DNA of 64,000 nucleotides, taken from positions 62,001 to 126,000 of the forward strand of contig NZ_JANYMP010000023.1 of the NCBI RefSeq assembly GCF_025061645.1, in the 5' to 3' direction. This DNA is from Umezawaea endophytica (GTDB lineage Bacteria > Actinomycetota > Actinomycetes > Mycobacteriales > Pseudonocardiaceae). Positions 42,228 through 53,741 of the stretch are shown piece after piece. The notes beneath the pieces are model-generated. The model saw only the letters and a list, made by a program, of their open reading frames with translations, had not been told where the DNA came from and did no database searches. Position numbers and translations under genes: made by a program. Numbering within the stretch: position 1 is the first letter of the stretch; each line of letters starts with the position of its first letter.

Positions 42228-43540
42228 TAGCGGAGGAACCCTTCGTAATTGCGCTGCATGAGCTGGCTCTCGATCTGCTTCACGGTGTCGAGGCCGACGC
42301 CCACCATGATCAGCACGGCCGTGCCGCCGAACGGGAAGTTCTGGTTCTGACCCTCACCGGTCAGTTCCAGGAACATGTTCGGGAGGATGGCCACGATGCC
42401 GAGGTAGAGCGAGCCGGGCAGCGTGATGCGGCCCAGAACGAAGCGCAGGTATTCGGCGGTGGGACGTCCCGGACGGATGCCGGGGATGAACCCGCCGAAC
42501 TTCTTCATCTCGTCCGCACGCTCGTCGGGGTTGAACGTGATGCCGACGTAGAAGTACGTGAAGAAGACGATCAGCAGGAAGTACAGCGCGATGTGCACCG
42601 GGCTGGACTGGCTCACCAGGTGCGTCGCCACGAAGGTCGCCCACCAGCTCGGCGTGGCACCGGGGTCGGTCGACGCCGTCAGCCGGGCGATCAGGTCGGG
42701 CAGGTACAGCAGCGAGGACGCGAAGATGACCGGGATGACGCCCGCCTGGTTCACCTTCAGCGGCAGGTAGGTCGAGGTGCCGCCGTACATGCGGCGACCG
42801 ATCATGCGCTTCGCGTACTGGACCGGGATGCGGCGCTGGGCCTGCTCCACGTAGATGACGCTGGCGATGATGATCAGACCGGCGACGATGACCAGGAAGA
42901 ACGTCAGGCCACCCTTGGCCAGGATGTTCGAGCCCTCGGCCGGGATGCGGGCGGCGATACCGGTGAAGATCAGCAACGACATGCCGTTGCCGATGCCCTT
43001 CTCGGTGATGATCTCGCCGAGCCACATGATGACGCTGGTGCCCGCGGTCATCGTGACGACCAGGACGATCAGCGTGAAGATGGTGTCGTTCGGGACGACC
43101 GGCTCGGCGCAGTTCGGGAAGAGCTGCTTGCGCACGGCCAGCGCGACGATGCCGGTGGACTGGAGGACCGCGAGCGCGATCGTCAGGTACCGGGTGTACT
43201 GCGTGAGCTTGCCCTGGCCCGCCTGGCCTTCCTTCTTCAACTGCTCGAACCGCGGGATGACCACGGTGAGCAACTGGATGATGATGGAGGCGGTGATGTA
43301 GGGCATGATGCCCAACGCGAAGATCGACAAGTTGAGCAGTGCGCCACCGCTGAACAGGTTGATCAGCGAGTAGATCCCCTGCTGGTCGATCTGTTCCGCG
43401 CAGAGCTTGACGTTCTTGAAGGACACGCCCGGCGCGGGCAGAGTCGCGCCCAACCGGTACACCACGATGATCCCCAGGGTGAAGAGGATCTTTTTCCGTA
43501 GGTCCGGCGTCGCGAGAGCCGAGCGGAATGCGCCGAGCAC
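42227..43540 (-). CDS. secY: Protein translocase subunit SecY
   Basis: SecY is the channel of the general secretion pathway. At 437 aa it shows the usual ten membrane helices. [21 protein letters not shown] at the start and [20 protein letters not shown] in the middle are typical of the family. It heads secY-adk-map, and its promoter should be in 43541-43750. Confidence 0.98.
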   Translation of the reverse strand: MLGAFRSALATPDLRKKILFTLGIIVVYRLGATLPAPGVSFKNVKLCAEQIDQQGIYSLINLFSGGALLNLSIFALGIMPYITASIIIQLLTVVIPRFEQLKKEGQAGQGKLTQYTRYLTIALAVLQSTGIVALAVRKQLFPNCAEPVVPNDTIFTLIVLVVTMTAGTSVIMWLGEIITEKGIGNGMSLLIFTGIAARIPAEGSNILAKGGLTFFLVIVAGLIIIASVIYVEQAQRRIPVQYAKRMIGRRMYGGTSTYLPLKVNQAGVIPVIFASSLLYLPDLIARLTASTDPGATPSWWATFVATHLVSQSSPVHIALYFLLIVFFTYFYVGITFNPDERADEMKKFGGFIPGIRPGRPTAEYLRFVLGRITLPGSLYLGIVAILPNMFLELTGEGQNQNFPFGGTAVLIMVGVGLDTVKQIESQLMQRNYEGFLR

Positions 43541-44071
43541 GCGAACCTCCTGAGCGTTGTCGGCCCAGGGCCGACATCGAGCGGTACCGGCCGTCCGCCG
43601 GCACTGACTTACCGACGGGCGAATTGCCGACGGTTTTCGACCGGTCGCAGCAGGTAGCCGCCACCGACCCGGAGGACATCCGGGTTCAGCCCGCGACTTT
43701 AACAGTCATCGGGGGCAACTCCGCAGCCAGTCGTCGTTCACACCTTGCAGCACGGTTGATCTTTGGGCCCGGATGGGCCTGATGGGTCAACCGGTTGAGC
43801 TGAACACAGCGCCCGCGCGACCGCTCGGACCTGCCTCGCGACCACGGGGAAATTCCACTTCACGACCACCGTAGACGGAGCCGGGGCACCGTGACCACGC
43901 CGCCCGGTGACGGTTCGGGGACAACGGGTGCGGACGCCGTGGTGGCGCCTGAGGACTTCGCTACGGGCGGACAAGGACCGCCCGCATGGTGGACATCCCC
44001 CTGGGCACCCGCGCCCTTCTGAGGGCCGGAAAACCGCCCCGGCGCACCGGATCCGGTCTGGCACAGCGAAA
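43541..44071. other. Intergenic stretch between rplO and secY
   Basis: No gene is supported here. The minus strand must hold the secY promoter, which I cannot place firmly. A perfect 12-bp palindrome TCAACCGGTTGA at 43787-43798 is the only compact symmetric site. Confidence 0.5.
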
Positions 44072-44102
44072 GGCCCCCCGGAGCCGGAGCTCAGGGGGGC
44101 CC
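44072..44102 (-). terminator. Terminator of the rplN-rplO operon
   Basis: GGCCCCCC (44072-44079) pairs with GGGGGGCC (44095-44102), 18 nt past the rplO stop on the minus strand. Confidence 0.75.
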
Positions 44103-44119
44103 TTCAGTTGGAGCAGTCG

Positions 44120-44563
44120 TCAGAGCGCGGTGGTGGTGCCACCGGCGCCGGCGATCTTCTCGACGGCGCTGCCCGAGAACTTGTGCGCGGTGACGTCGAG
44201 CTTGACGCCCGCGATGTCACCGTCGCCGAGCACCTTGACGAGCTGGCCCTTGCGGACCGCGCCCGACTCGACGAGCTCGTCGACACCGATCGTGCCGCCC
44301 TTGGGGAACAGGCGGGCCAGGTCGCCGACGTTCACGACCTGGTACTCGGTGCGGAACGGGTTCTTGAAGCCCTTGAGCTTCGGGAGCCGCATGTGCAGCG
44401 GCATCTGGCCACCCTCGAAGCGCGCCGGGGTGTTCTTGCGAGCGCCCGTGCCCTTCGTACCGCGACCAGCGGTCTTGCCCTTGGAACCCTCACCGCGGCC
44501 GACGCGGGTCTTGGCGGTGTGCGAACCGGGGGCAGGACGGAGGTGGTGGATCTTGATGGTCAT
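44120..44563 (-). CDS. rplO: 50S ribosomal protein L15
   Basis: This 147-aa protein has the Gly/Lys-rich N-terminal extension ([20 protein letters not shown]) that threads into 23S rRNA, and a globular C-terminal domain. ATG 44563 overlaps the rpmD stop (ATGA). It is the last gene before the terminator at 44072. Confidence 0.98.
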   Translation of the reverse strand: MTIKIHHLRPAPGSHTAKTRVGRGEGSKGKTAGRGTKGTGARKNTPARFEGGQMPLHMRLPKLKGFKNPFRTEYQVVNVGDLARLFPKGGTIGVDELVESGAVRKGQLVKVLGDGDIAGVKLDVTAHKFSGSAVEKIAGAGGTTTAL

Positions 44564-44745
44564 GAGTTGACCTCCTCGACGACCACCAGGTGGCGCACGG
44601 CGTGGATCAGACCGCGGACCTGGGGGGTGTCATCACGCACCACCGACTGGCGAATCTTGTGCAGCCCGAGGGTGCGGATCGATTCGCGGTGGTTGTGCTT
44701 GGTACCGATCGTGCTCTTCACCTGCGTGATCTTGAGCTGTGCCAT
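44560..44745 (-). CDS. rpmD: 50S ribosomal protein L30
   Basis: This 61-aa protein begins [20 protein letters not shown] at ATG 44745. A GTG at 44754 overlaps the rpsE stop and would add three residues; the ATG gives the usual L30 N-terminus. Confidence 0.97.
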   Translation of the reverse strand: MAQLKITQVKSTIGTKHNHRESIRTLGLHKIRQSVVRDDTPQVRGLIHAVRHLVVVEEVNS

Positions 44746-44750
44746 GGTGG

Positions 44751-45359
44751 TCACACCCCCTGACCCGCGCGAGCGCGCAGCATTCCGGCGGGAGCGACGT
44801 CCTCGAGCGGCAGGCCGCGGCGGGCCGCGACCTCCTCGGGACGCTGCAGGCCCTTGAGGGCCGCAACGGTGGCGTGCACGATGTTGATGGCGTTGTCGCT
44901 ACCCAGCGACTTGCTCAGCACGTCGTGAACGCCCGCGCACTCCAGCACCGCGCGAACGGCGCCACCGGCGATGACGCCGGTACCGGCCGAAGCCGGACGC
45001 AGCAGCACGACGCCAGCGGCCTTCTCACCCTGGATCGGGTGGGGGATGGTGCCCGCGATGCGGGGAACGCGGAAGAAGTTCTTCTTCGCTTCCTCGACAC
45101 CCTTGGCGATGGCCGCGGGAACTTCCTTGGCCTTGCCGTAGCCGACGCCCACCATGCCGTCGCCGTCGCCCACGACCACGAGGGCCGTGAAGCTGAAGCG
45201 GCGACCACCCTTGACCACCTTGGACACGCGGTTGATCGCAACCACGCGCTCGAGGTGAGGGGTCTTCTCCTGGGCCGCGCCGCCGCGGCCGCCGTCACGA
45301 CGGTCGCGGCGCTCTCCGCGCTCGCCCCCGCCGCCTTCGCGACGCGTGCGTCCTGGCAT
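44751..45359 (-). CDS. rpsE: 30S ribosomal protein S5
   Basis: S5 acts in decoding fidelity and at the mRNA entry channel. This 202-aa protein has a Gly/Arg-rich N-terminal extension (about 1-30), then [20 protein letters not shown] and [15 protein letters not shown]. It is followed directly by rpmD and rplO. Confidence 0.98.
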   Translation of the reverse strand: MPGRTRREGGGGERGERRDRRDGGRGGAAQEKTPHLERVVAINRVSKVVKGGRRFSFTALVVVGDGDGMVGVGYGKAKEVPAAIAKGVEEAKKNFFRVPRIAGTIPHPIQGEKAAGVVLLRPASAGTGVIAGGAVRAVLECAGVHDVLSKSLGSDNAINIVHATVAALKGLQRPEEVAARRGLPLEDVAPAGMLRARAGQGV

Positions 45360-45393
45360 CAGGCGTCCCTCTCAATTCCGGTGATGTGCATTG

Positions 45394-45795
45394 TCAGAAC
45401 TCCAGCCCCGCCTCGCGGGCCGCGTCCGCCAGAGCGGCGATGCGGCCGTGGTACGCGTTGCCACCGCGGTCGAAGACGACCGCCGTGATCCCGGCGTCCT
45501 TGGCGCGAGCCGCGGCAAGCTGACCGACCTTGGCCGCACGGGCCTTCTTGTCGCCGTCCACCGCGCGCACGTCCGCCTCCAGGGAGGTGGCCGACACGAT
45601 GGTGTGGCCCTTCAGGTCGTCCACGATCTGCACGGTGATGTGCTTCGAGGAACGGTGCACGACCAAGCGCGGACGCTCGGCGGTACCGCTGACCTTCTTG
45701 CGCAGGCGGAAGTGACGACGGGCCTTGGCGATGCGACGCGTGGTCGAGATGTCCTTGCCCACCGGCTTGCGCTTCGTAGCAGTCGACTCGCTCAT
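45394..45795 (-). CDS. rplR: 50S ribosomal protein L18
   Basis: This 133-aa 5S rRNA-binding protein starts at ATG 45795 ([16 protein letters not shown]). It has [19 protein letters not shown] and ends [19 protein letters not shown]. The frame open to 45852 overlaps rplF and is not used. Confidence 0.97.
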   Translation of the reverse strand: MSESTATKRKPVGKDISTTRRIAKARRHFRLRKKVSGTAERPRLVVHRSSKHITVQIVDDLKGHTIVSATSLEADVRAVDGDKKARAAKVGQLAAARAKDAGITAVVFDRGGNAYHGRIAALADAAREAGLEF

Positions 45796-45796
45796 G

Positions 45797-46336
45797 TCAC
45801 TTACCCGTCTTTCCGACCTTGCGGCGGATCTTCTCGCCCGAGTACCGCACACCCTTGCCCTTGTACGGGTCGGGCTTGCGCAGCTTGCGGATGTTGGCGG
45901 AAACCTCGCCCACGAGCTGCTTGTCGATACCCTTGACGGAGAAACGCGTGGGGTTCTCGACGATGAAGGTGATGCCCTCGGGGGCCTCGACCTTCACCGG
46001 GTGGCTGTAGCCGAGCGCGAACTCCAGGTCGGAACCCTTGAGCGCGACGCGGTAGCCGACCCCGTGGATCTCGAGCTTCTTCTCGTACCCCTGGGTCACA
46101 CCGATGACCATGTTGTGGACCAGGGTGCGGGAGAGGCCGTGCAGCGAACGGCTGCGCCGCTCGTCGTCGGGACGCTTCACCTCGAGGGTGCCGTCCTCGG
46201 CCTTCTCCAGCACGATCGGCTCAGCGATCGTGAGGCTCAGGGTGCCCTTGGGCCCCTTGATGCTCACGTCCTGGCCGTCGATGTTCACGTCGACCCCAGA
46301 GGGAACGGTGATCGGCAGCTTTCCAATGCGCGACAT
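45797..46336 (-). CDS. rplF: 50S ribosomal protein L6
   Basis: This 179-aa protein with duplicated L6 folds starts [17 protein letters not shown] and ends with [19 protein letters not shown], near the sarcin-ricin loop-binding end. It lies 14 nt after rpsH and 1 nt before rplR. Confidence 0.98.
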   Translation of the reverse strand: MSRIGKLPITVPSGVDVNIDGQDVSIKGPKGTLSLTIAEPIVLEKAEDGTLEVKRPDDERRSRSLHGLSRTLVHNMVIGVTQGYEKKLEIHGVGYRVALKGSDLEFALGYSHPVKVEAPEGITFIVENPTRFSVKGIDKQLVGEVSANIRKLRKPDPYKGKGVRYSGEKIRRKVGKTGK

Positions 46337-46350
46337 GCGGTCCCCCTCCC

Positions 46351-46749
46351 TTACCAGACGTAGGCGAGAACTTCTCCGCCTACACCCTGCTTGTTGGCCT
46401 GGCGGTCGGTCAGCAGACCGCCAGAGGTCGAAATGATGGCAACGCCAAGGCCGCCGAGCACCTTGGGGAGGTTGGTCGACTTCGCGTACACGCGCAGACC
46501 GGGCTTGGACACCCGGCGGAGGCCCGCGATGCTGCGCTCCCGGTTCGGGCCGTACTTCAGCTCGACCACCAGGTTCTTCGCAACGTCACCCGCCTCGTCG
46601 CGGTAGCTGGAGATGTAGCCCTCGCGCTTGAGGATCTCCGCGATGTTCGCCTTGAGCTTCGAGTGCGGCATCACGACCTTGTCGTGGTACGCCGAGTTCG
46701 CATTGCGCAGACGAGTCAACATGTCTGCGATCGGATCGGTCATCGTCAT
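46351..46749 (-). CDS. rpsH: 30S ribosomal protein S8
   Basis: This 132-aa protein starts [20 protein letters not shown] and ends with the [12 protein letters not shown] and GGEVLAYVW segments. It binds the central domain of 16S rRNA. It lies 92 nt after rpsN. Confidence 0.98.
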   Translation of the reverse strand: MTMTDPIADMLTRLRNANSAYHDKVVMPHSKLKANIAEILKREGYISSYRDEAGDVAKNLVVELKYGPNRERSIAGLRRVSKPGLRVYAKSTNLPKVLGGLGVAIISTSGGLLTDRQANKQGVGGEVLAYVW

Positions 46750-46841
46750 GGTGACCTAGTCAACCTTTCTCACTGCGGTTCCCCAGCCCAGGGTCCGAGT
46801 TCACGGTCGCGGGCAGGCCTACAGCGAAGTGGAAACGCTTC

Positions 46842-47027
46842 TTACCAGCTTGACTTGCTGACACCCGGCAGTTCGCCGCGGTGCGCCATCTCCCGGAGGC
46901 AGATCCGGCACAGGCCGAACTTGCGGAACACCGAGTGGGGACGCCCGCAGCGCTGGCAACGGGTGTAACCCCGCACCTTGAACTTGGGCTTGGCGGCAGC
47001 CTTGTTGATCAATGCCTTCTTGGCCAT
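46842..47027 (-). CDS. rpsN: 30S ribosomal protein S14, zinc-binding type
   Basis: This 61-aa protein has the two CxxC pairs (CQRCGRPH and CRICLRE) of the zinc-binding short form. It is the only S14 in the window; a zinc-free paralogue elsewhere cannot be excluded. It lies between rplE and rpsH. Confidence 0.98.
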   Translation of the reverse strand: MAKKALINKAAAKPKFKVRGYTRCQRCGRPHSVFRKFGLCRICLREMAHRGELPGVSKSSW

Positions 47028-47031
47028 CGAC

Positions 47032-47595
47032 TCAGTTCTCCTTGAACGGGAAGCCCAGGAGCTTCAGCAGCGCCCGACCTTCTTCGTCGGTGGTCGCGGT
47101 GGTGACGACCGTGATGTCCATGCCGCGCGGGCGGTCGATGGCGTCGGGGTCGATCTCGTGGAACATCGACTGCTCGTTGAGACCGAACGTGTAGTTCCCG
47201 TTGCCGTCGAACTGCTTGCCCGACAGGCCGCGGAAGTCACGGATACGCGGCAGCGCGATGGTCAGCAGCCGGTCCAGGAACTCCCACATGCGGTCGCCAC
47301 GCAGCGTCGCGCGGGCGCCGATCGGCATGCCCTCGCGGAGCTTGAACTGCGCGATGGACTTGCGAGCGCGCCGAACCTCGGGACGCTGGCCGGTGATGAT
47401 CGAGAGGTCGCGAACGGCGCCCTCGATCAGCTTGCCGTCGCGGGCGGCGTCGCCGACACCCATGTTGACGACAACCTTCACCACGCCCGGAATCTGCATG
47501 ACGTTGGCGTAGTCGAACTGCTTGTTCAGCTCGGCGGCGATTTCCTCGCGGTAGCGGGTCTTCAGCCGCGGAATGATCTTCTCAGCAGTGGTCAT
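47032..47595 (-). CDS. rplE: 50S ribosomal protein L5
   Basis: This 187-aa 5S rRNA-binding protein has [19 protein letters not shown] and [20 protein letters not shown]. It starts 2 nt after the rplX stop. Confidence 0.98.
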   Translation of the reverse strand: MTTAEKIIPRLKTRYREEIAAELNKQFDYANVMQIPGVVKVVVNMGVGDAARDGKLIEGAVRDLSIITGQRPEVRRARKSIAQFKLREGMPIGARATLRGDRMWEFLDRLLTIALPRIRDFRGLSGKQFDGNGNYTFGLNEQSMFHEIDPDAIDRPRGMDITVVTTATTDEEGRALLKLLGFPFKEN

Positions 47596-47597
47596 GA

Positions 47598-47912
47598 TCA
47601 GATGTCCTTCCCGTTACGACGGGAAATGCGGACGCGCTTGCCCTCGTCGTTCGTCCGGTAGCCGATGCGCGACGGCTTGCCGTCCGCGTCGACGACCATC
47701 ACGTTGGAGACGTGGATCAAGGCCTCCTGGGTCACGATGCCACCGGACTGCGCACCACGCTGGGTCTGCGAGATCCGGGTGTGCTTCTTGACCCTGGCCA
47801 CGCCCTCGACCAGGACCTTGTTGGTGTCCGGGTGGGCCTGGATGACCTTGCCCTTGGCGCCCTTGTCCTTGCCGGCGATGACGACGACCGTGTCGCCCTT
47901 CTTGACCTTCAT
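47598..47912 (-). CDS. rplX: 50S ribosomal protein L24
   Basis: This 104-aa KOW-domain protein starts [20 protein letters not shown]24 initiates 50S assembly. It lies 2 nt after rplN. Confidence 0.98.
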   Translation of the reverse strand: MKVKKGDTVVVIAGKDKGAKGKVIQAHPDTNKVLVEGVARVKKHTRISQTQRGAQSGGIVTQEALIHVSNVMVVDADGKPSRIGYRTNDEGKRVRISRRNGKDI

Positions 47913-47914
47913 GG

Positions 47915-48283
47915 TTAGAGCACCTCCGGTGCCAGCGAGATGATCTTCATGAACTTCTTGTCGCGCAGCTCACGGCCGACCGGTCCGAAGATGCGGGTAC
48001 CCCGCGGCTCGTTGTCCGGCTTGATGAGCACGGCGGCGTTCTCGTCGAACCGGATGTAGGAACCGTCGGGACGACGGCGCTCCTTCACGGTCCGAACGAT
48101 GACGGCCTTGACGACATCGCCCTTCTTCACGTTGGCACCGGGGATGGCCTGCTTCACCGTCGCGACGATGATGTCCCCGATACCCGCGTAGCGGCGGCCC
48201 GAGCCACCGAGAACACGGATGCAAAGGATTTCCTTCGCACCGGTGTTGTCGGCGACGCGCAGCCGCGACTCCTGCTGGATCAC
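47915..48283 (-). CDS. rplN: 50S ribosomal protein L14
   Basis: This 122-aa protein starts [20 protein letters not shown] and ends [12 protein letters not shown], as L14 does. It follows a 65-nt gap after rpsQ, where a new transcription unit (spc) may begin. Confidence 0.98.
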   Translation of the reverse strand: MIQQESRLRVADNTGAKEILCIRVLGGSGRRYAGIGDIIVATVKQAIPGANVKKGDVVKAVIVRTVKERRRPDGSYIRFDENAAVLIKPDNEPRGTRIFGPVGRELRDKKFMKIISLAPEVL

Positions 48284-48348
48284 TTACAACTCCTGACCAT
48301 TCCTGGCCTGCCAGATTTCCGACCTGACAGGCTCGGTCCAACGAACTA

Positions 48349-48630
48349 CTACTTGGCCTTCTCGAGGATCTCGACGAGCCGCCAGCGCTTGGTGGCGGAG
48401 AGGGGACGCGTCTCCATGAGGCGAACGCGGTCACCCACACCGGCCGTGTTCTCCTCGTCGTGCACCTTCACCTTGGTGGTGGAGCGCAGGACCTTGGAGT
48501 ACCGGCGGTGCTTCTTGCGGTCCTCGAGCGCGACCACAATCGTCTTGTCCATCTTGTCGCCGACGACGTAACCCTCGCGGACCTTGCGGTCGTTGCGGTC
48601 TTCGGTCGTGGCTTCGTTGCTTTCGGTCAT
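48349..48630 (-). CDS. rpsQ: 30S ribosomal protein S17
   Basis: This 93-aa OB-fold protein has an acidic N-terminal lead and then [20 protein letters not shown]. Its ATG overlaps the rpmC stop (48627-48630). Confidence 0.98.
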   Translation of the reverse strand: MTESNEATTEDRNDRKVREGYVVGDKMDKTIVVALEDRKKHRRYSKVLRSTTKVKVHDEENTAGVGDRVRLMETRPLSATKRWRLVEILEKAK

Positions 48631-48875
48631 GCCGCACCCTCACCAGTGGAGACCGCGTCGGGGGAAACCGAGAGACCGAGCTCCCGCTCCCTCATCACGG
48701 TGTAGATCCGGGCGATCTCGTGCCGGATCGTCCGCAGACGACGGTTGTTGTCGAGCTGCCCGGTGGCCATCTGGAAGCGGAGGTTGAACAGCTCCTCCTT
48801 CGCCTCCTTCAGGCGCAGCACGAGCTCCTCCTCGGTGAGCTCACGCAGCTCGGAAGCGGTGGTACCCGCTGCCAT
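48627..48875 (-). CDS. rpmC: 50S ribosomal protein L29
   Basis: This 82-aa helical protein carries [20 protein letters not shown] and [19 protein letters not shown]29 lies at the exit tunnel near the trigger factor site. Confidence 0.98.
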   Translation of the reverse strand: MAAGTTASELRELTEEELVLRLKEAKEELFNLRFQMATGQLDNNRRLRTIRHEIARIYTVMRERELGLSVSPDAVSTGEGAA

Positions 48876-49294
48876 CAGAACTCACCACCCTCACGCGTAA
48901 CGATGCGGCACTTCATCGGGAGCTTGTGGATCGCGCGGCGCAGTGCCTCGCGGGCCACGGCCTCGTTCGGGAAGCTCATCTCGAAGAGCACCCGACCCGG
49001 CTTGATGTTGGCCACCCACCACTCCGGAGAACCCTTACCGGAACCCATGCGGGTCTCGGCGGGCTTCTTCGTCAGCGGGCGGTCCGGGAAGATGTTGATC
49101 CAGACCTTGCCACCACGACGGATGTGCCTGTTGATGGCAATACGCGCGGACTCGATCTGCCTGTTGGTCACGTAGGCCGGCTCCAGAGCCTGGATGCCGA
49201 ACTCACCGAAGGTGACCCTCGTGCCGCCCTTGGCAGCACCCGACCGACCGGGGTGGTGCTGCTTGCGGTGCTTAACCCTCCGCGGGATGAGCAC
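48875..49294 (-). CDS. rplP: 50S ribosomal protein L16
   Basis: This 139-aa protein starts [19 protein letters not shown] and has [21 protein letters not shown]16 contacts A-site tRNA. It is 3 nt after rpsC. Confidence 0.98.
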   Translation of the reverse strand: MLIPRRVKHRKQHHPGRSGAAKGGTRVTFGEFGIQALEPAYVTNRQIESARIAINRHIRRGGKVWINIFPDRPLTKKPAETRMGSGKGSPEWWVANIKPGRVLFEMSFPNEAVAREALRRAIHKLPMKCRIVTREGGEF

Positions 49295-49297
49295 GAC

Positions 49298-50131
49298 TCA
49301 GCCCTCCGTCTTCTCTTCAGCGGCCGGGGCTGCCGGCGTCTCGCTGGCCTGTGCGTCGGCCGCGGCGCGCCCAGCCTCGGTGCTCGTCGGCGTGGTGCCG
49401 CTGGCACCAGAACGACGGGCCCGGTTCGGGCGGGCATCGCGGTCGCGACGAGGCGCGCGGTCGGCCGACGGGGCGGCGTCACGCTCACGCTTGGCGTTCA
49501 GACCACCGACGACGTCACCCTTGTAGATCCACACCTTCACGCCGATACGGCCGAACGTGGTGCGGGCCTCGAAGAAGCCGTAGTCGATGTCCGCGCGCAG
49601 CGTGTGCAGCGGCACTCGGCCATCGCGGTAGTGCTCGGAACGGGACATCTCGGCACCGCCGAGACGACCGCCGCACTGCACGCGGATGCCCTTGACCTGC
49701 GGGGAGCGCATGGCCGACTGAATGGCCTTGCGCATCGCGCGCCGGAAGGCGACGCGGTTGGACAACTGCTCCGCCACACCCTGGGCAACGAGCTGCGCAT
49801 CCGACTCGGGGTTCTTGACCTCGAGGATGTTCAGCTGCACCTGCTTCTTGGTGAGCTTCTCCAGCTCACCGCGGATGCGGTCGGCCTCGGCGCCACGACG
49901 ACCGATGACGATGCCCGGCCGTGCGGTGAAGATGTCGACGCGAACGCGGTCACGAGTGCGCTCGATCTCCACCTTCGAGATGCCGGCACGCTCCATGCCA
50001 CGGCCGAGCAGCTTGCGGATCTTGACATCCTCGGCCACGTACTCGGCGTACTGCTTATCGGCGTACCAGCGGGACTTCCAGTCAGTGGTGATCCCCAGCC
50101 GGAAGCCGTGCGGGTTGATCTTCTGACCCAC
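49298..50131 (-). CDS. rpsC: 30S ribosomal protein S3
   Basis: S3 forms the mRNA entry helicase with S4 and S5. This 277-aa protein has the KH domain motif [20 protein letters not shown] (about 75) and a C-terminal Ala/Arg-rich tail of about 60 residues beyond the core, common in actinobacteria. GTG 50131 touches the rplV stop. Confidence 0.98.
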   Translation of the reverse strand: MGQKINPHGFRLGITTDWKSRWYADKQYAEYVAEDVKIRKLLGRGMERAGISKVEIERTRDRVRVDIFTARPGIVIGRRGAEADRIRGELEKLTKKQVQLNILEVKNPESDAQLVAQGVAEQLSNRVAFRRAMRKAIQSAMRSPQVKGIRVQCGGRLGGAEMSRSEHYRDGRVPLHTLRADIDYGFFEARTTFGRIGVKVWIYKGDVVGGLNAKRERDAAPSADRAPRRDRDARPNRARRSGASGTTPTSTEAGRAAADAQASETPAAPAAEEKTEG

Positions 50132-50559
50132 TACCGGTTACTTCCCTTCGCGCTGGTCTTGCGAACCGCCTTGGGACGGGCTTCCGTCTTGGGACGGGAC
50201 TCGACCTCGACGGTGATGTGACTCGTGCGCTTGCGGATCCGGTACGCGCGGCCCTGGGCCCGCGGACGGAAACGCTTCAGCGTCGGCCCCTCGTCCACGT
50301 AGACCTTCGACACCCAGAGGGTGGTCGGGTCAAGGGAGAGGTTGTTCTCGGCGTTGGCCACGGCGCTGGCGAGCACCTTCGCGACCGGCTCACTTGCCGC
50401 CTGAGGCGCGAACTGGAGCACGGCCAGGGCGTCGCTGGCGCTACGGCCCCTGATGAGCTCGATCACGCGACGCACCTTCATCGGCGTGTCGCGGACGTAG
50501 CGAGCCCGAGCCACGGCGCGCGGGTACTCCGGCGCACTGGCATCGTTGCGGGCGTTCAT
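50131..50559 (-). CDS. rplV: 50S ribosomal protein L22
   Basis: This 142-aa protein has [20 protein letters not shown] and the tunnel loop region [19 protein letters not shown]22 lines the exit tunnel at the macrolide site. Confidence 0.98.
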   Translation of the reverse strand: MNARNDASAPEYPRAVARARYVRDTPMKVRRVIELIRGRSASDALAVLQFAPQAASEPVAKVLASAVANAENNLSLDPTTLWVSKVYVDEGPTLKRFRPRAQGRAYRIRKRTSHITVEVESRPKTEARPKAVRKTSAKGSNR

Positions 50560-50594
50560 CGCTGCTTCCCCTTAGCTTCTTCCTAGTTCGTCGC

Positions 50595-50876
50595 CTAGCG
50601 GCGGCGCGACTTCCGGTCGTCCTTGATGTGGCCCTTGAAGGTGCGCGTCGGGGCGAACTCGCCCAGCTTGTGCCCAACCATGGCCTCGGTCACGAACACC
50701 GGGACGTGCTTCCGGCCGTCGTGCACCGCGAGGGTGTGCCCCAGCATGTCCGGAATGATCGTGGACCGGCGGGACCAGGTCTTGATGACGGTCTTCTTGC
50801 CCGACTCGTTGAGAACGTCCACCTTCTTGAGCAGGTGGTCGTCAACGAAGGGGCCCTTCTTAAGGCTGCGAGGCAT
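50595..50876 (-). CDS. rpsS: 30S ribosomal protein S19
   Basis: This 93-aa protein starts [20 protein letters not shown] and has HNG-type core [20 protein letters not shown]. It lies between rplB and rplV. Confidence 0.98.
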   Translation of the reverse strand: MPRSLKKGPFVDDHLLKKVDVLNESGKKTVIKTWSRRSTIIPDMLGHTLAVHDGRKHVPVFVTEAMVGHKLGEFAPTRTFKGHIKDDRKSRRR

Positions 50877-50894
50877 CCTTCACTCCCTTCCTGC

Positions 50895-51728
50895 TCAGCG
50901 CTTCTTACCGGTGCGACGACGCCGGACGATGAGCTTGTCGCTTGGCTTGCGGCGGCGGGTACGGCCTTCGGGCTTACCAGCCGGGTTCACCGGGTGGCGA
51001 CCACCGGAGGTCTTGCCCTCGCCACCACCGTGCGGGTGGTCGACCGGGTTCATGGCGACACCACGCACCGTGGGCTTGCGGCCCTTCCAGCGCATGCGGC
51101 CTGCCTTGCCCCAGTTGATGTTGCTGTGCTCGGCGTTGCCGATCGCACCAACAGTCGCGCGGCAGCGGACGTCCACGTTGCGGATCTCACCCGAGGGGAG
51201 GCGCAGCTGGGCGTAGGGGCCGTCCTTGGCGACGAGCTGAACGCTCACGCCCGCGGAACGGGCGATCTTCGCGCCGCCGCCGGGGCGGAGCTCGATCGCG
51301 TGGATGACCGTACCGACCGGGATGTTGCGCAGGGGGAGGTTGTTGCCCGGCTTGATGTCAGCCTTGGGCCCGTTCTCCACCATGTCGCCCTGGCGCAGCT
51401 TCTCGGGGGCGATGATGTAGCGCTTCTCGCCGTCCAAGTAGTGCAGCAGTGCGATGCGCGCCGTGCGGTTGGGGTCGTACTCGATGTGAGCGACCTTGGC
51501 CGGCACGCCGTCCTTGTCGGTGCGGCGGAAGTCGATCAAGCGGTATGCCCGCTTGTGACCGCCACCCTTGTGCCTCGTGGTGATCTTGCCCGACGCGTTA
51601 CGGCCACCTTTGCCGTGCAGCGGACGGACCAGCGACTTCTCCGGCGTCGACCGAGTGATCTCGGCGAAGTCGGAGACGCTCGCACCGCGACGACCGGGGG
51701 TCGTCGGCTTGTACTTGCGAATGCCCAT
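50895..51728 (-). CDS. rplB: 50S ribosomal protein L2
   Basis: This 277-aa protein is needed for peptidyl transferase activity. It starts [20 protein letters not shown] and carries [17 protein letters not shown] near 220, including the conserved histidine. Confidence 0.98.
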   Translation of the reverse strand: MGIRKYKPTTPGRRGASVSDFAEITRSTPEKSLVRPLHGKGGRNASGKITTRHKGGGHKRAYRLIDFRRTDKDGVPAKVAHIEYDPNRTARIALLHYLDGEKRYIIAPEKLRQGDMVENGPKADIKPGNNLPLRNIPVGTVIHAIELRPGGGAKIARSAGVSVQLVAKDGPYAQLRLPSGEIRNVDVRCRATVGAIGNAEHSNINWGKAGRMRWKGRKPTVRGVAMNPVDHPHGGGEGKTSGGRHPVNPAGKPEGRTRRRKPSDKLIVRRRRTGKKR

Positions 51729-51750
51729 CTCTACGCAGTCCTCGTCGTCA

Positions 51751-52050
51751 TCAGGCGGCCGGGCCGCCGAAGATCTCGATCGGCTTGCTCTCGGCAGACA
51801 GCGTCACGATGGCGCGCTTGGTGTCCTTGCGCTTGCCATAGCCGGACCGGGTGCGCTTGCGCTTGCCCTGCCGGTTGAGCGTGTTGACGCTGACGACCTT
51901 GACGCCGAAGACCTTCTCAACGGCAATCTTGATCTGAGTCTTGTTCGAGCCGGGCGCCACCACGAAGGTGTACTTGTTCTCCTCGAGCAGTCCGTAGGAC
52001 TTCTCGGAGATCACCGGCGCGAGCAGGATGTCCCTGTGGTCGGGGATCAC
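51751..52050 (-). CDS. rplW: 50S ribosomal protein L23
   Basis: This 99-aa protein starts at GTG 52050 ([20 protein letters not shown]), overlapping the rplD stop as GTGA. L23 forms the docking site for trigger factor and SRP at the tunnel exit. The frame open to 52242 lies inside rplD and is not used. Confidence 0.97.
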   Translation of the reverse strand: MIPDHRDILLAPVISEKSYGLLEENKYTFVVAPGSNKTQIKIAVEKVFGVKVVSVNTLNRQGKRKRTRSGYGKRKDTKRAIVTLSAESKPIEIFGGPAA

Positions 52051-52736
52051 TTCTCGGCCTCCTCGGACACCTCGGAGGAGCGGGCGACGGCCTTCGCGGA
52101 GCGGCCACGGGCCGGTCCGGCGATGAACACGTCGTACGCGTCCTTGGTGAACACCACGTCGTCGTTGACCAGCACGTCGTAGGTGTTGAGCTGGTCGGGC
52201 GCGATCACGTGCACACGGTCGAGGTTGCGCAGGCTGACCCACGAAACCTCGTCGGTGCGGTTGAGCACGACCAGAACGCGACGTGCTTCCGTCACCGACT
52301 CCAGCAGCTTGCGGGCGGTCTTGGTGGAGGGGGTGTCCCCGTTCACCAGAGCGCTCACGATGTGCAGCTGGCCGGCGCGGGCCCGGTCGGAGAGGGCACC
52401 GCGGAGCGCGGCGGCCTTCATCTTCTTGGGCGTCCGCTGGGTGTAGTCGCGCGGCTGCGGGCCATGCGAGATACCACCACCGGCGAACTGGGGCGAACGC
52501 GTCGAGCCCTGACGGGCGCGGCCGGTGCCCTTCTGCCGGTACGGCTTCTTGCCGCCACCGGAGACCTCGCCGCGGGTCTTCGTGCTGTGCGTGCCCTGGC
52601 GAGCCGCGGCCCGCTGGGCCACGACGACCTGGTGCAGCAGCGAGATGTTCGCCTGCGCGTCGAAGATCGCGGCGGGCAGCTCGACACTGCCGTCGGTCTT
52701 GCCGTCCGGCGTGTGCACCTCAACGGTGTTCGTCAT
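52047..52736 (-). CDS. rplD: 50S ribosomal protein L4
   Basis: This 229-aa protein starts at ATG 52736, overlapping the rplC stop (TGATG). It shows [20 protein letters not shown], the tunnel-loop segment, and a C-terminal Ala/Ser/Glu-rich extension. In many bacteria L4 also controls its own operon; no leader signal could be confirmed here. Confidence 0.97.
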   Translation of the reverse strand: MTNTVEVHTPDGKTDGSVELPAAIFDAQANISLLHQVVVAQRAAARQGTHSTKTRGEVSGGGKKPYRQKGTGRARQGSTRSPQFAGGGISHGPQPRDYTQRTPKKMKAAALRGALSDRARAGQLHIVSALVNGDTPSTKTARKLLESVTEARRVLVVLNRTDEVSWVSLRNLDRVHVIAPDQLNTYDVLVNDDVVFTKDAYDVFIAGPARGRSAKAVARSSEVSEEAEK

Positions 52737-53386
52737 CAGGCACCACCCTTCGCAGCGCTCTTGATGAACACCACACCGCCCTTGGGACCGGGAACAGCGC
52801 CCTTGATGAGCAGCAGCCCCGCCTCGGCGTCGATGCGGTGAACGGTCAGGTTCTGAGTGGTCACGCGCTCGTGGCCCATGCGGCCAGCCATGCGGACACC
52901 CTTGAACACGCGACCAGGAGTGGCACACCCGCCGATGGAACCCGGCGAGCGGTGCTTGCGCTGGGTGCCGTGGCTCGCGCCGAGGCCCTTGAAGCCGTGT
53001 CGCTTCATGACGCCCGCGGTGCCCTTGCCCTTGCTGGTGCCGATGATGTCGACAACAGCGCCGGCCTCGAACACCTCAGCGGTGAGCTCCTGGCCGACCT
53101 GGTACTCGGTCGCGTCCGTGGTGCGCAGCTCCGCCAAGTGGCGACGAGGAGTCGCGCCTGCCTTGGCGAAGTGGCCCGTCACGGGCTTGTTGACCTTGCG
53201 CGGGTCGATAGCGCCAAAGGCCAGCTGCACAGCCGTGTAGCCGTCGATTTCTTGGGTTCGCACCTGGGTGACCACGTTCGGCTCGGCCTTGACGACGGTA
53301 ACCGGAACGATCCGGTTGTTCTCGTCGAAGACCTGAGTCATGCCGAGCTTGGTGCCCAGGAGCCCCTTAACCTGCCTGTCAGACAT
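52736..53386 (-). CDS. rplC: 50S ribosomal protein L3
   Basis: This 216-aa protein starts at ATG 53386 ([20 protein letters not shown]) and has the branched loop [15 protein letters not shown] near the peptidyl transferase centre. It is 49 nt after rpsJ. Confidence 0.98.
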   Translation of the reverse strand: MSDRQVKGLLGTKLGMTQVFDENNRIVPVTVVKAEPNVVTQVRTQEIDGYTAVQLAFGAIDPRKVNKPVTGHFAKAGATPRRHLAELRTTDATEYQVGQELTAEVFEAGAVVDIIGTSKGKGTAGVMKRHGFKGLGASHGTQRKHRSPGSIGGCATPGRVFKGVRMAGRMGHERVTTQNLTVHRIDAEAGLLLIKGAVPGPKGGVVFIKSAAKGGA

Positions 53387-53435
53387 GGGTCTCGTTACTC
53401 TCCGCCCCAAATGGGATCAACACTGCCGCGTCCAC

Positions 53436-53741
53436 TTACTGAATGTTGACGTCGACGCTCGCCGGCAGGTCGATGCGCATGAGCGCGTCCACCGTCTTCG
53501 GCGTCGGGTCGAGGATGTCGATCAGACGCTTGTGCGTGCGCATCTCGAAGTGCTCGCGCGAGTCCTTGTACTTGTGCGGCGAGCGGATGACGCAGTAAAC
53601 GTTCTTCTCAGTGGGCAGCGGCACAGGCCCGACGACCCGAGCGCCGGTGCGCGTCACGGTCTCGACGATCTTGCGCGCGGACGCGTCGATCGCCTCGTGG
53701 TCGTAGGCCTTGAGCCGGATGCGGATCTTCTGTCCCGCCAT
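53436..53741 (-). CDS. rpsJ: 30S ribosomal protein S10
   Basis: This 101-aa protein starts at ATG 53741 ([20 protein letters not shown]), with [19 protein letters not shown] in the loop that also binds NusB in antitermination. It heads the S10 operon. Confidence 0.98.
   Translation of the reverse strand: MAGQKIRIRLKAYDHEAIDASARKIVETVTRTGARVVGPVPLPTEKNVYCVIRSPHKYKDSREHFEMRTHKRLIDILDPTPKTVDALMRIDLPASVDVNIQ

Noticed and set aside
43787-43798. Palindrome TCAACCGGTTGA as a secY operator
   Set aside because: Only 12 bp and about 250 nt from secY; too short to call without conservation data, so listed only inside the intergenic entry.
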